Shown here one piece after another: positions 1 to 6,920 of a DNA stretch of 64,000 nucleotides. Origin of the DNA: Flavobacteriales bacterium UBA1993 (lineage in GTDB: Bacteria > Bacteroidota > Bacteroidia > Flavobacteriales_G > Salibacteraceae); NCBI GenBank assembly GCA_002336485.1, contig DDCZ01000060.1, positions 1 through 64,000 on the forward strand, given 5' to 3'. Made by a program: the position numbers and the translations under genes. How positions within the stretch are numbered: position 1 is the stretch's first letter; every line of letters begins with the position of its first letter. The notes under the pieces were generated by a model that saw only the letters and a program-made list of their open reading frames with translations, searched no databases and was not told the DNA's origin.

Positions 1-784
1 CTTTGGCTTCTGCGGCAGCTTTTTCTTCCGCCTCTTTGGCCTCAGCGGCGGCTTTAGCTTCTTCAGCCGCTTGAGCCTCAGCCGCAGCCTGTGCTGCCTC
101 AGCTTCCTGTTTCTGCACTATTTTCTCTTCAACACTTTTAATTTTTTGTTGGATCGCCGGAGTATCTTTCAATTCTGCCGCTTCTTTATACTTTTCCAGT
201 GCGTCTGTCAACTTCCCAGCAGACATATTCTTCTGAGCAGCCGAAGTCAAGTTATCAACCTGTTTATTCAGTTGAGCTTCTTCAGCCTTCTTGTTTTCCT
301 CCTCAGCTATTTTCTCCTCTTGTTTCTCCTCCACTTCATCCATTACGGCTTCAATACGTGCCTGAATGGATTTGGTATAGTCCGTATCGTAATCAAACTC
401 ATCGATAACATCACTATAGGCAATCTTTCCCACAGGTTGATTGAAGACAACCACATTCACATCGTCAAACTGCTCAAAAATCTCCACCGTAAACTCAAAC
501 GGCATGAATCCATATTCGGCACGTTCGCTTGAAACGTGGGTATCAAACCTTATTTTTTTCGTGACAAACCCTTCCTTTACAAACGACACGATATAAATTG
601 CATCGTAATCTAATCCAACCTCAAATCGGGATTCTCCAGTAATTGTTTTCACCTTGCGTCCATCCTTCTCCAAAATTATCTGGGCACCGTTGTTTGAACC
701 TCCATCCACTTTGAAGCGCCCGGTAATAACTAATTCGTTAGACTGGCTCAACCCAATACTAGAAATTAGTAGAAATAATAGCAC
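1..784 (-). CDS. Partial secreted protein: beta-sandwich domain, TPR-like unit, Ala/Glu/Lys-rich coiled coil
   Basis: The minus-strand frame is open from about 880 down to base 1, so the 3' end lies outside the window. The N-terminus has a hydrophobic signal (LLFLLISSIGLSQ). A roughly 80-residue segment beginning LVITGRFKVDGG resembles carboxypeptidase-regulatory-like/PEGA beta-sandwiches. A TPR-like unit (SAGKLTDALEKYKEAAELK) follows, then a long low-complexity stretch of Ala, Glu and Lys that must be a helix or coiled coil and runs off the window. No ATG precedes the signal peptide in frame, so I chose GTG at 784, which has AAGGA about 8 nt upstream; an upstream non-ATG start is possible. 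Probably a periplasmic or outer-membrane-associated structural protein. The specific function is not recognised. Confidence 0.6.
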   Translation of the reverse strand, partial: MLLFLLISSIGLSQSNELVITGRFKVDGGSNNGAQIILEKDGRKVKTITGESRFEVGLDYDAIYIVSFVKEGFVTKKIRFDTHVSSERAEYGFMPFEFTVEIFEQFDDVNVVVFNQPVGKIAYSDVIDEFDYDTDYTKSIQARIEAVMDEVEEKQEEKIAEEENKKAEEAQLNKQVDNLTSAAQKNMSAGKLTDALEKYKEAAELKDTPAIQQKIKSVEEKIVQKQEAEAAQAAAEAQAAEEAKAAAEAKEAEEKAAAEAK

Positions 785-956
785 AGAAATAATCCTTATC
801 CCAATGAATCTGTTGAAAGAAACACGAATTGATTTACCGCTTGTTTTATGAGTATGATAATTTTGGTTCAAATCTTGTAAACACTCGCAAAAATAGCAGC
901 TGAATTCGTTTTTGATTTCGCTGTCAAATTTATCACTTCAAAACACTGAATTTACC

Positions 957-1415
957 ATGACTATTAGAATGATTTTAACTACGCTTTCTTTACTACTGAC
1001 AACCATTGCGATGTCTCAAACTTATGACCGCCAGTATACGGTCGATTTTATAAATGGTTTTACATCTGAGGAATGCGAAGTATTCTTCGAAAAGAAGAAT
1101 TTACGAATTGAATACTATGCCCATGGAGAGGCGGTGAGAATCGACTATATATTTCCAGAGACAATTGATTACGAAGAAGGAGTCTATTATTCAACAGAAG
1201 AAAATGCACTTGTCTATTCTTGTTATAAGAAGGCTGGGAAACAGATTGAACGAGAAATTATCAAGCATGGAAGTAAATTGCTTTATGATCGATCGAACAT
1301 CAAAGTAAATTGCGAAGGAGGTGATTGCGACGCACTTGTAACCGCGAGTAAGCATTTGATTCAACTTTATTTGGATAAGGACTTTGAACGTACTACCCCG
1401 TTTGAAGAAAATTGA
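957..1415 (+). CDS. Small secreted protein of unknown function
   Basis: A 152-residue protein starting at ATG 957, chosen because it begins directly with a signal peptide (MTIRMILTTLSLLLTTIAMSQ); an in-frame ATG 45 nt upstream would put 15 polar residues before it. The mature part is about 130 residues, rich in charged and aromatic residues, with four cysteines (motifs EECEV, YSCYKK, NCEGGDC) that could form disulfides in the periplasm. I recognise no family. It is followed within 20 nt by a TPR protein and then another secreted protein on the same strand, so the three probably form one transcript. A TAATTTTG box lies at 858-865, about 90 nt upstream, and is a possible promoter element. Confidence 0.55.
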   Translation: MTIRMILTTLSLLLTTIAMSQTYDRQYTVDFINGFTSEECEVFFEKKNLRIEYYAHGEAVRIDYIFPETIDYEEGVYYSTEENALVYSCYKKAGKQIEREIIKHGSKLLYDRSNIKVNCEGGDCDALVTASKHLIQLYLDKDFERTTPFEEN

Positions 1416-1434
1416 ATTATTTTGGCGCCTCCAA

Positions 1435-1938
1435 ATGAAATTGCACACTATCATTCTATTGCTCGTTTTATCTCCAATAATTAGTGTTGGACAAAGCGCT
1501 GAAGGACTCTATCGCAAGGGTCAAATTGCTCAAAACGCCAATAATCTGGAGGAAGCACTGGGATATTTCACTCAGGCAATTGAATCAAATGCGGAATATG
1601 ACGACGCTTATTTAGCAAGAGCATTTGTTCTTGGCAGGCTCAGTCGTCATGACGAAGCCCTCGAAGATTACGACAAGGTAGTTGAGTTAGACCCAACGGA
1701 ATCGTATGTTTATGTGAGCCGTGGTAGCGAGTACAATCGGTTAAAGAAGTTTGACTTGGCTATCTTAGACTTTAACAAGGCTATAGAGCTTGATAAGAGA
1801 AACTCAGAAGCATACAATAATCGAGGATGGGCAAAAAAGGGCCTAGGAGATAAAAAAGGTGCGTGTAAAGACTGGAAAAAATCTAGGATACTCGGAAACG
1901 AGGAAGCTCGAATAATATTAATCAATAATCAATGCTAA
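1435..1938 (+). CDS. Secreted TPR-repeat protein
   Basis: A 167-residue protein starting at ATG 1435 because a signal peptide (MKLHTIILLLVLSPIISVGQ) begins there; the longer frame back to 1384 overlaps the previous gene. The rest is about three tetratricopeptide repeats: the units starting near AEGLYRKGQIAQNANNLEEA, YDDAYLARAFVLGRLSRHDEA and EAYNNRGWAKKGLGDKKGAC carry the usual small and aromatic TPR positions. The last repeat has the NNRGWAKKGLGD...AC.DW form common in Bacteroidota TPR proteins. It is likely a periplasmic protein-protein interaction module. Its stop codon overlaps the next start by 7 nt, which suggests translational coupling. The partner is unknown. Confidence 0.75.
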   Translation: MKLHTIILLLVLSPIISVGQSAEGLYRKGQIAQNANNLEEALGYFTQAIESNAEYDDAYLARAFVLGRLSRHDEALEDYDKVVELDPTESYVYVSRGSEYNRLKKFDLAILDFNKAIELDKRNSEAYNNRGWAKKGLGDKKGACKDWKKSRILGNEEARIILINNQC

Positions 1939-2384
1939 GGAACATGTTCAACAAACTTTGGATCATTTCAATAACTATTCTAATAAGCGGATCTTTGCTT
2001 TCGTTTGCCTTTACTAATCCGGCTGAAGATAAGAGCGTGAATGAAGATTACGTTGTACTATCTGATGACGCAGAACAAGACTGGAACGACTGTGTAACAA
2101 AAGGAGCGAGTGAATGGGGCGGCGGTTGTCTTAACTATGGTTTTAGCGAAGAGAAGTATACGGTACACTTGGTCAACACGTGTCCAACGGATGTTGACCT
2201 GATGTCATGCGTTCAACTTACGAATGAGCGTTGGTCATGTTTTTACAGAATGGATATGCACAAAAACGATAGCCTACATGCCTATGCTTGTCAAGGAAGT
2301 GGAAAGTATCTGAAGTGGGTGCGAAAAGCTGGCGACATCACGACGAAATTCCCAACGCGGAAAGAAGTTAATGAGCAATACTAG
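1932..2384 (+). CDS. Small cysteine-rich secreted protein of unknown function
   Basis: A 150-residue protein. The start at 1932 overlaps the end of the TPR gene by 7 nt; ATG 1944 is an alternative. An N-terminal hydrophobic signal (KLWIISITILISGSLLSFAF) is followed by about 120 residues with six cysteines (WNDC, GGGC, NTC, MSC, WSC, YAC), enough for three disulfides, and many Trp and Tyr residues. No family recognised. It is the third gene of a same-strand run of small secreted proteins, and its stop is 3 nt from the stop of the convergent TRL-like gene. Confidence 0.55.
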   Translation: MLRNMFNKLWIISITILISGSLLSFAFTNPAEDKSVNEDYVVLSDDAEQDWNDCVTKGASEWGGGCLNYGFSEEKYTVHLVNTCPTDVDLMSCVQLTNERWSCFYRMDMHKNDSLHAYACQGSGKYLKWVRKAGDITTKFPTRKEVNEQY

Positions 2385-2387
2385 GAC

Positions 2388-2660
2388 CTACTCTCCGGTC
2401 ACTATACATTCATGACGCTGGATCAGACCTAAGAAATTAGTCGTTCTATAATCCACTGTACTTATTTTCGAAATCCCTGCATTCTTCGCTGCTGATGTGA
2501 TACTTGCATCGGCGTTTATACAGATGTATAATATGCATGTACCTGTGGACTTCCCAGTCTTAGAACCAATCGGATTCGAGGTGGCCGCGATCGGCTGAGT
2601 AATGGAACACGCCGTCAATACAAGAGCATAAAGGACAATGAACAAGGCTTTGAATTTCAT
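2388..2660 (-). CDS. TRL-like family lipoprotein
   Basis: A 90-residue protein. I chose ATG 2660 because the lipoprotein signal MKFKALFIVLYALVLTAC (lipobox LTAC) begins there; the frame extends 9 codons further upstream. The mature part carries the pattern of the TRL-like family (tRNA-associated locus protein): NPIGSKTGKSTG early, then ADASITSAAKNAGISKISTVDY and a C-terminal IVTGE. The role of this family is unknown; it is a small exported protein anchored to a membrane by lipid. The start lies only about 25 nt from a strong hairpin-plus-T-run on the same strand (2684-2717), so its transcription may depend on read-through of that structure. Confidence 0.75.
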   Translation of the reverse strand: MKFKALFIVLYALVLTACSITQPIAATSNPIGSKTGKSTGTCILYICINADASITSAAKNAGISKISTVDYRTTNFLGLIQRHECIVTGE

Positions 2661-2683
2661 ATCGTAAGTTTTATTCGATACTA

Positions 2684-2717
2684 CCAAAAAAAAGGCCTCG
2701 CCTTAGCGAGACCTTTA
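2684..2717 (-). terminator. Strong intrinsic terminator upstream of the TRL-like gene
   Basis: Read on the minus strand the sequence is AAAGGTCTCGC, a TAAG loop, then GCGAGGCCTTT followed by a run of T. This is an 11-bp stem with one mismatch, a tetraloop and a U-tract. It sits about 325 nt downstream of the DUF1883 stop and only about 25 nt before the TRL-like start, so it ends either a separate small RNA or a regulated leader. Confidence 0.8.
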
Positions 2718-2892
2718 AATAATGTTTTTTTAGCCTGATGAAACCTCTCTTTGGAGAAATTGAGCAGACAATTCGAGTCGAAAATCCGATCTGCTGAAAA
2801 TTGCTGTCGGCACATTCTAAGCGCTTTGACCTTGCTTGTTTTGTTAGTTATGTTAAGTTACCAGACGAAAAAAACGTTTGATTTATTCGTTG
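2684..2892 (-). ncRNA. Candidate small RNA or attenuated leader, about 200 nt
   Basis: No ORF explains the 354-nt interval between 2688 and 3041. On the minus strand it has an exact Bacteroidota -7 type box (TATGTTTG, 2903-2896) and, about 200 nt on, the strong terminator at 2684-2717. Between them lie an unstructured A/C-rich 5' part (AACTTAACATAACTAAC) and local inverted repeats (AGCAGA with TCTGCT; TTCGA-C-TCGAA), all compatible with a structured RNA. I cannot assign it to a known family (6S was considered). It could instead be a leader that attenuates the TRL-like gene. The -33 element is poor. Confidence 0.4.
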
Positions 2893-2895
2893 ATT

Positions 2896-2903
2896 CAAAC
2901 ATA
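2896..2903 (-). promoter_or_regulatory. Candidate -7 promoter box for the small RNA
   Basis: The minus-strand sequence TATGTTTG matches the Bacteroidota housekeeping consensus TAnnTTTG exactly. Only a weak -33 partner (CTTTC) is present about 16 nt upstream. It fits a transcript running down to the terminator at 2684. Confidence 0.35.
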
Positions 2904-3041
2904 TATAGATAGGTGTTTGAAAGCGTTACCTACCAGCCATTAAGTGAACTAATCGACTGTTTTTGTTGATAAAGCCTATCCAATCAAAACAATTGATGCC
3001 TAGCACCAAACTTCATTTGGTAAGCCCCAAACAAAGGAATG

Positions 3042-3410
3042 CTACTCTTTTACTTCTTCCGATCCGGCTGCATCCTCTAATTCGGGCGCCTCAACCTCTT
3101 TCTTTTTATTCTTCTTTTTTTCCTTTCGTTTTGGTGCAGCAGCAGGAGCACTTTCCTTACTAATCTTCACCTCAATATCGATAGGCTTTAAATATGTTCC
3201 TTTTTCGACAACAACGATCCAAGTTCCCGCTTTTGGAACAGTGAATTCATAGGAATCTTCCTTCTGACCACCGAAGTAAGTGAAGGTAAAGTTCTCCTTA
3301 TACTTCTTGAATTCGCGCATTGGCATTATCAATATCCGGGTTGGCTTAGAAATCGACACTTTAATTTTCTCTCCGCTTTGCGCTTTTATCTTTCCGTGTA
3401 AGAATCTCAT
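3042..3410 (-). CDS. DUF1883 domain protein with Lys/Glu-rich tail
   Basis: A 122-residue protein with no signal peptide. Residues 1-85 look like the DUF1883 domain: a basic, beta-rich fold with the pattern FTYFGGQKEDSYEFTVPKAGTWIVVVEKG, matching the family's YYGG...P..G.W.VVID.G signature. The last 40 residues are low complexity (AAAPKRKEKKKNKKK followed by acidic residues) and probably disordered. DUF1883 proteins are small cytosolic proteins of unclear function. The 5' end faces the divergent ispH gene with about 115 nt between starts. Confidence 0.7.
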   Translation of the reverse strand: MRFLHGKIKAQSGEKIKVSISKPTRILIMPMREFKKYKENFTFTYFGGQKEDSYEFTVPKAGTWIVVVEKGTYLKPIDIEVKISKESAPAAAPKRKEKKKNKKKEVEAPELEDAAGSEEVKE

Positions 3411-3525
3411 AGGGTGCTGAATTTGTTGCTCAAATTAATTACTTTTTTTCAATCAGATAACACTTACGAAACTAAGCGAAGATTTGATTGTTATTACCCA
3501 AAGAAATACGCTCCTTTGAATACAG

Positions 3526-4758
3526 ATGAAAACATTTGAAATCCCAAACTTCTATCGAAGCTCTTACATAGGTAAGATAAAGGCCTTGCGAAAAAATGAT
3601 GATCCTCGAAAGAAGGATTTCGCTCCTACTACACTTGATTTCGGGCCGGTTCGATTTCACCTGGGTCGTCATTTCGGCTTTTGTTATGGAGTCGAAAATG
3701 CAATTGAAATTGCCTACTCGGCTATCGAATCAAATCCTGATAAGCGCATTTTCATGCTAAGCCAAATGATCCATAACCCAACCGTGAATATGGATTTAGA
3801 GGATCGAGGGTTGCGCTTTATTCAGGATACAGAAGGGAATCAGATTACTGCATGGGACGAAATATGTAGCGACGACATCATAATCATCCCAGCATTTGGA
3901 ACAACGCTTGAAATTGAAGAATTACTTGCTTCTATCGGGGTTGAAACCCAGCAATACAACACAACATGTCCATTTGTTGAGAAGGTCTGGAAAACGGCCA
4001 AAAAACTTGGAGACAAGGACTACTCGATAATAATTCATGGTAAATTTTCGCATGAAGAGACACGCGCGACATTTTCACACAGCATGTCCGAGTCCGATTC
4101 CATTGTTCTCAAAGACATTAATGAGGCAAAAGTCCTAGGTTCAATAATTAAAGGCGAGACACCTATATCTGTATTCAACGACAAATTTGCTGAAAGGTGC
4201 TCACCTGGTTTTGACCCGAAAACGCATCTAAAAAAGTTGGGTGTGATAAACCAGACCACCATGCTCGCAAGTGACACACACGAAATTGCGGAGTATTTTA
4301 AATCTGTAATGATTGAGGTTTATGGTGAGGAAAATATCGCAGATCACTTTGCTGACACAAGAGATACCCTGTGTTATGCAACAAATGACAATCAACAATC
4401 AACGTATGAATTACTTGAATTAGAGGCTGATCTAGCCATCATTGTTGGTGGGTACAACAGTTCCAATACCAGTCACATCAAAGAATTATGCGATTCAAAA
4501 TTCAAATCGTATTTCATTAATGGTCAAGATGAAATCTTGAGTTCTCATTCGATTCATCATTTTGATTATGCCAATAAACAATTTCAAAAATCAGATTCCT
4601 TTATACCAAATAAGGAAGTAGTCAATATTGTATTAACCTCTGGCGCTTCTTGTCCCGACGCCGTTGTTGAATCCGTAATGGATAAAATTCTAGGATACTT
4701 CCCAAATCATGAATCAAAAGAAGCTGTTTTCGAGCGGCTATCCTCTGGTCAATCCTGA
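3526..4758 (+). CDS. ispH: 4-hydroxy-3-methylbut-2-enyl diphosphate reductase (long form)
   Basis: IspH/LytB catalyses the last step of the methylerythritol phosphate pathway, reducing HMBPP to IPP and DMAPP with a [4Fe-4S] cluster. At 410 residues it is about 90 longer than the E. coli enzyme and resembles the long form known from cyanobacteria, plants and many Bacteroidota. All three cluster cysteines are visible: C53 in GFCYGVENA, C148 in NTTCPFVEKV, C283 in DTLCYATNDNQ. So are the substrate motifs QMIHNP, HGKFSHEET and SSNTSH. It starts at ATG 3526. Its 3' end overlaps the convergent cmk gene by 21 nt. Confidence 0.96.
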   Translation: MKTFEIPNFYRSSYIGKIKALRKNDDPRKKDFAPTTLDFGPVRFHLGRHFGFCYGVENAIEIAYSAIESNPDKRIFMLSQMIHNPTVNMDLEDRGLRFIQDTEGNQITAWDEICSDDIIIIPAFGTTLEIEELLASIGVETQQYNTTCPFVEKVWKTAKKLGDKDYSIIIHGKFSHEETRATFSHSMSESDSIVLKDINEAKVLGSIIKGETPISVFNDKFAERCSPGFDPKTHLKKLGVINQTTMLASDTHEIAEYFKSVMIEVYGEENIADHFADTRDTLCYATNDNQQSTYELLELEADLAIIVGGYNSSNTSHIKELCDSKFKSYFINGQDEILSSHSIHHFDYANKQFQKSDSFIPNKEVVNIVLTSGASCPDAVVESVMDKILGYFPNHESKEAVFERLSSGQS

Positions 4759-5433
4759 TAGTATATTCTCGGAATCAACGATAGGGAAATAAATTGCGAG
4801 CACGCATTTTATTTGTTCTTGTAAGGATAGATCCGAATTATCGATAACAATTGCATCCGACACCAATTTAAGTGGTGCGCTGGCTCTAGTCATATCCTTT
4901 TCGTCTCGTTCCGAAAGATTCTTTAATACCTCCTTAGCCGTGGCTTCTTGCCCCATTGACTTTAATTGTAATACCCGTCTTTGCACACGTACATCGGTTC
5001 GAGCCGAGATAAAAAGCTTCAATTCCGCATTCGGCATAATAACGGAACCAATATCACGCCCTTCCATCACCACTCCTTTCGATTGCACAAACCCATTTTG
5101 AATCTCAAATAAATGCGCTCGAACCTCGGGAATTGCAGCGACTGCACTCACGCCATAGGCAATTCGAGCAGATCGTATTTCAGACTCCTTGTCCACTCCA
5201 TTTATGAGCATGTGATTTGTTTCGGGGTGAAAATTTAATTCGGGGTTTTTACTGATAACTTCCATCACGGTAGATCGATCAATTTCTCCCGCGTTTAAGA
5301 TTAATAGGGTTATCGCTCTATAAAGTGCGCCGGTATCAATAAAACGATAGCCAATTTCATTAGATAAGTCACGAGCCAATGTGCTTTTTCCGCATCCTGA
5401 AAAGCCATCAATTGCAATATTTATTTTTTTCAT
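4738..5433 (-). CDS. cmk: Cytidylate kinase
   Basis: A 231-residue (d)CMP kinase that phosphorylates CMP and dCMP to the diphosphates in pyrimidine nucleotide metabolism. It has the P-loop GFSGCGKST at residues 9-17, the RFIDTGALYRAITL motif, GRDIGSVIMPNAELKLF in the middle, and a basic R-rich lid with R.VQRRVLQLK. Length is typical of the family. Its start overlaps the porQ stop by 4 nt (ATGA), so it is the second gene of a porQ-cmk pair, an arrangement conserved in Bacteroidota. The 3' end overlaps ispH tail to tail by 21 nt, with no room for a terminator. Confidence 0.96.
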   Translation of the reverse strand: MKKINIAIDGFSGCGKSTLARDLSNEIGYRFIDTGALYRAITLLILNAGEIDRSTVMEVISKNPELNFHPETNHMLINGVDKESEIRSARIAYGVSAVAAIPEVRAHLFEIQNGFVQSKGVVMEGRDIGSVIMPNAELKLFISARTDVRVQRRVLQLKSMGQEATAKEVLKNLSERDEKDMTRASAPLKLVSDAIVIDNSDLSLQEQIKCVLAIYFPIVDSENILSGLTRG

Positions 5434-6476
5434 AACGCCTTTTTACTGTACCAATCATGCAGATTGGTAGTAATTCCCAAATGATTTACAGCACCGTTTA
5501 AATGATAACTAGACAACGCATACTGAAAATTAAAACGGCTTACTCTAATCTGGGTGCCTAGTGAAAAGCCAATGAGTGCTGGTCTCTGATTTGCGGCCAG
5601 CTCGAGTCTTCTTCTAGCGTTAAAACCACCAAAAATATTTATCTTCTTTGATGGTATGAAAGCTACCGAGATATTCAAATGTCGAGCGAGATTATCAAAC
5701 GTAAACGTTCTTCTACTCGACTCTCCAGTAAGTTGGTCAACGGTTAAGTTGTTGGCCTGGTCAATATCATTCACTGCTAAATCCCATGTTTCGATGTTGT
5801 TATACTGAAGTCCGATTTGAAGAGGCGCCTTTGAAAACTTCTTTGAAATTCCAAGATTAACAGAAGGTTTCATCCAACTAAATGAGGTTCCTGAATAATC
5901 AACCATTCGCATGCCAACATTATCAAGAGTAACACCAAAGGAAAGTCCCTTTTCAGTGGAGTAATAACCACCAATATCAGCCGCAATACCATATGCGAAT
6001 TGCTTATATAGATTAGAGAAGAGTTGCTTAACAGTGACCCCGTATGAAATCTTATCTGAATAGGTTTTTCCTAGGGTAATTCCCAATTCATAATCGGACG
6101 ACGAGAATTCACCCAATTCCTGCCCAAATTCATCCGTTTCTTGAAACGTTCCGTAGTCGAGATACCGAAGGTATCCTGAAACTAACCCTACTCCATCGAC
6201 CAATTGACCATAGGAAAGACTTACTTGATTAATATCACTCAGATAGTTCTGATAGGAAAGGGCGATTGATTGATCAAGCGTGGAATCTATAAAAGCCGGA
6301 TTGGAAACAACTTGGTTCAAATCCGTGTCGTAAGCCCCTACTGCACTCACCCCCAAGCCAGTAGCGATTGGAGAAACAGGCATTTCGCTAAAGTAAAAAT
6401 TCGAATTGCTCCCAACTTGGGCGAATGTCCCGATACATTGAAGCATGAAATAAACGAAAAGGCTGACTCTAATCAC
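5430..6476 (-). CDS. porQ: T9SS-associated outer-membrane protein PorQ
   Basis: A 348-residue predicted outer-membrane beta-barrel of the PorQ type, a type IX secretion component related to the FadL-like PorV family. The signal peptide ends at GTFAQ, followed by VGSNSNFYFSEMPVSPIATGLG and the conserved NPAFIDSTLDQSIALSYQNYLSDI. The remainder is alternating strands with many Gly, Tyr and Asn residues. The position directly upstream of cmk is the classic porQ context. The start is GTG at 6476; the first ATG would delete most of the signal peptide. PorV is the main alternative, but the cmk linkage favours PorQ. Confidence 0.85.
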   Translation of the reverse strand: MIRVSLFVYFMLQCIGTFAQVGSNSNFYFSEMPVSPIATGLGVSAVGAYDTDLNQVVSNPAFIDSTLDQSIALSYQNYLSDINQVSLSYGQLVDGVGLVSGYLRYLDYGTFQETDEFGQELGEFSSSDYELGITLGKTYSDKISYGVTVKQLFSNLYKQFAYGIAADIGGYYSTEKGLSFGVTLDNVGMRMVDYSGTSFSWMKPSVNLGISKKFSKAPLQIGLQYNNIETWDLAVNDIDQANNLTVDQLTGESSRRTFTFDNLARHLNISVAFIPSKKINIFGGFNARRRLELAANQRPALIGFSLGTQIRVSRFNFQYALSSYHLNGAVNHLGITTNLHDWYSKKAL

Positions 6477-6545
6477 AACACAAATTTAGGTTCCATCCCA
6501 TTACGCATTTAATGTAGATTTATTATTGTAGAATAAAACACAAGC

Positions 6546-6920
6546 ATGTCTGAAGACGACCTAAGTCATATTCGCATTTTAATCGCTGAAGATCAACCAA
6601 TAAACCAGTTCATTCTGAAAAAAATACTGGGACACTGGAAAAACTCCCCAACGATGGTGGGTGACGGTGAGGAGGCGGTTGAAGCAGTAAAGCAGAACTC
6701 GTATGATTTGGTCTTCCTAGATATACATATGCCTATCATGGGCGGCTACGAGGCCGCCCGACAGATTCAAATTATCCAACCGAAACTACCGTTGGTTGCG
6801 ATTTCGGCCGCGGTAAGTCCCTTTAGTCATGATGAGGCAAAAGAAGCCGGATTGAGAGCCTTTATAGGCAAACCATATCAATCACACGAAATTCTGGAGT
6901 TAATAAAGGAGCTAGCCTAG
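6546..6920 (+). CDS. Stand-alone CheY-like receiver protein
   Basis: A 124-residue single receiver domain without an output domain. The acidic pair E15/D16 (IAEDQPIN), the phosphoacceptor D59 (FLDIHMPIMGG) and the conserved K109 (IGKPY) are all present, so it should accept phosphate. The EDQPINQF and MP.M.G motifs resemble the C-terminal receiver of hybrid histidine kinases, so it may work in a phosphorelay. No kinase is adjacent. It is a single gene whose stop overlaps the convergent lon stop by 4 nt. Confidence 0.9.
   Translation: MSEDDLSHIRILIAEDQPINQFILKKILGHWKNSPTMVGDGEEAVEAVKQNSYDLVFLDIHMPIMGGYEAARQIQIIQPKLPLVAISAAVSPFSHDEAKEAGLRAFIGKPYQSHEILELIKELA

Noticed and set aside
71..532. Plus-strand frame of 153 codons rich in Leu and Phe
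   Set aside because: It is the complement of the minus-strand Ala/Glu/Lys-rich secreted gene, whose frame is open with a signal peptide and a domain. No independent evidence supports the plus-strand frame.
1191..1454. Minus-strand 87-codon frame over the first small secreted gene
   Set aside because: It lies entirely within better-supported plus-strand genes that have signal peptides.
2684..2892. 6S, tmRNA, SRP or RNase P RNA
   Set aside because: I could not see the conserved cores (6S long helix with bubble, tmRNA tag or tRNA-like ends, SRP tetraloop region, RNase P P4), so I only call it a candidate RNA.
2963..3163. Plus-strand 66-codon frame near the small-RNA candidate
   Set aside because: It runs into the DUF1883 gene on the other strand and has no start context or recognisable composition.
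5430..6476. Assignment as PorV instead of PorQ
   Set aside because: The N-terminus and the cmk linkage match PorQ. PorV is possible but less likely.
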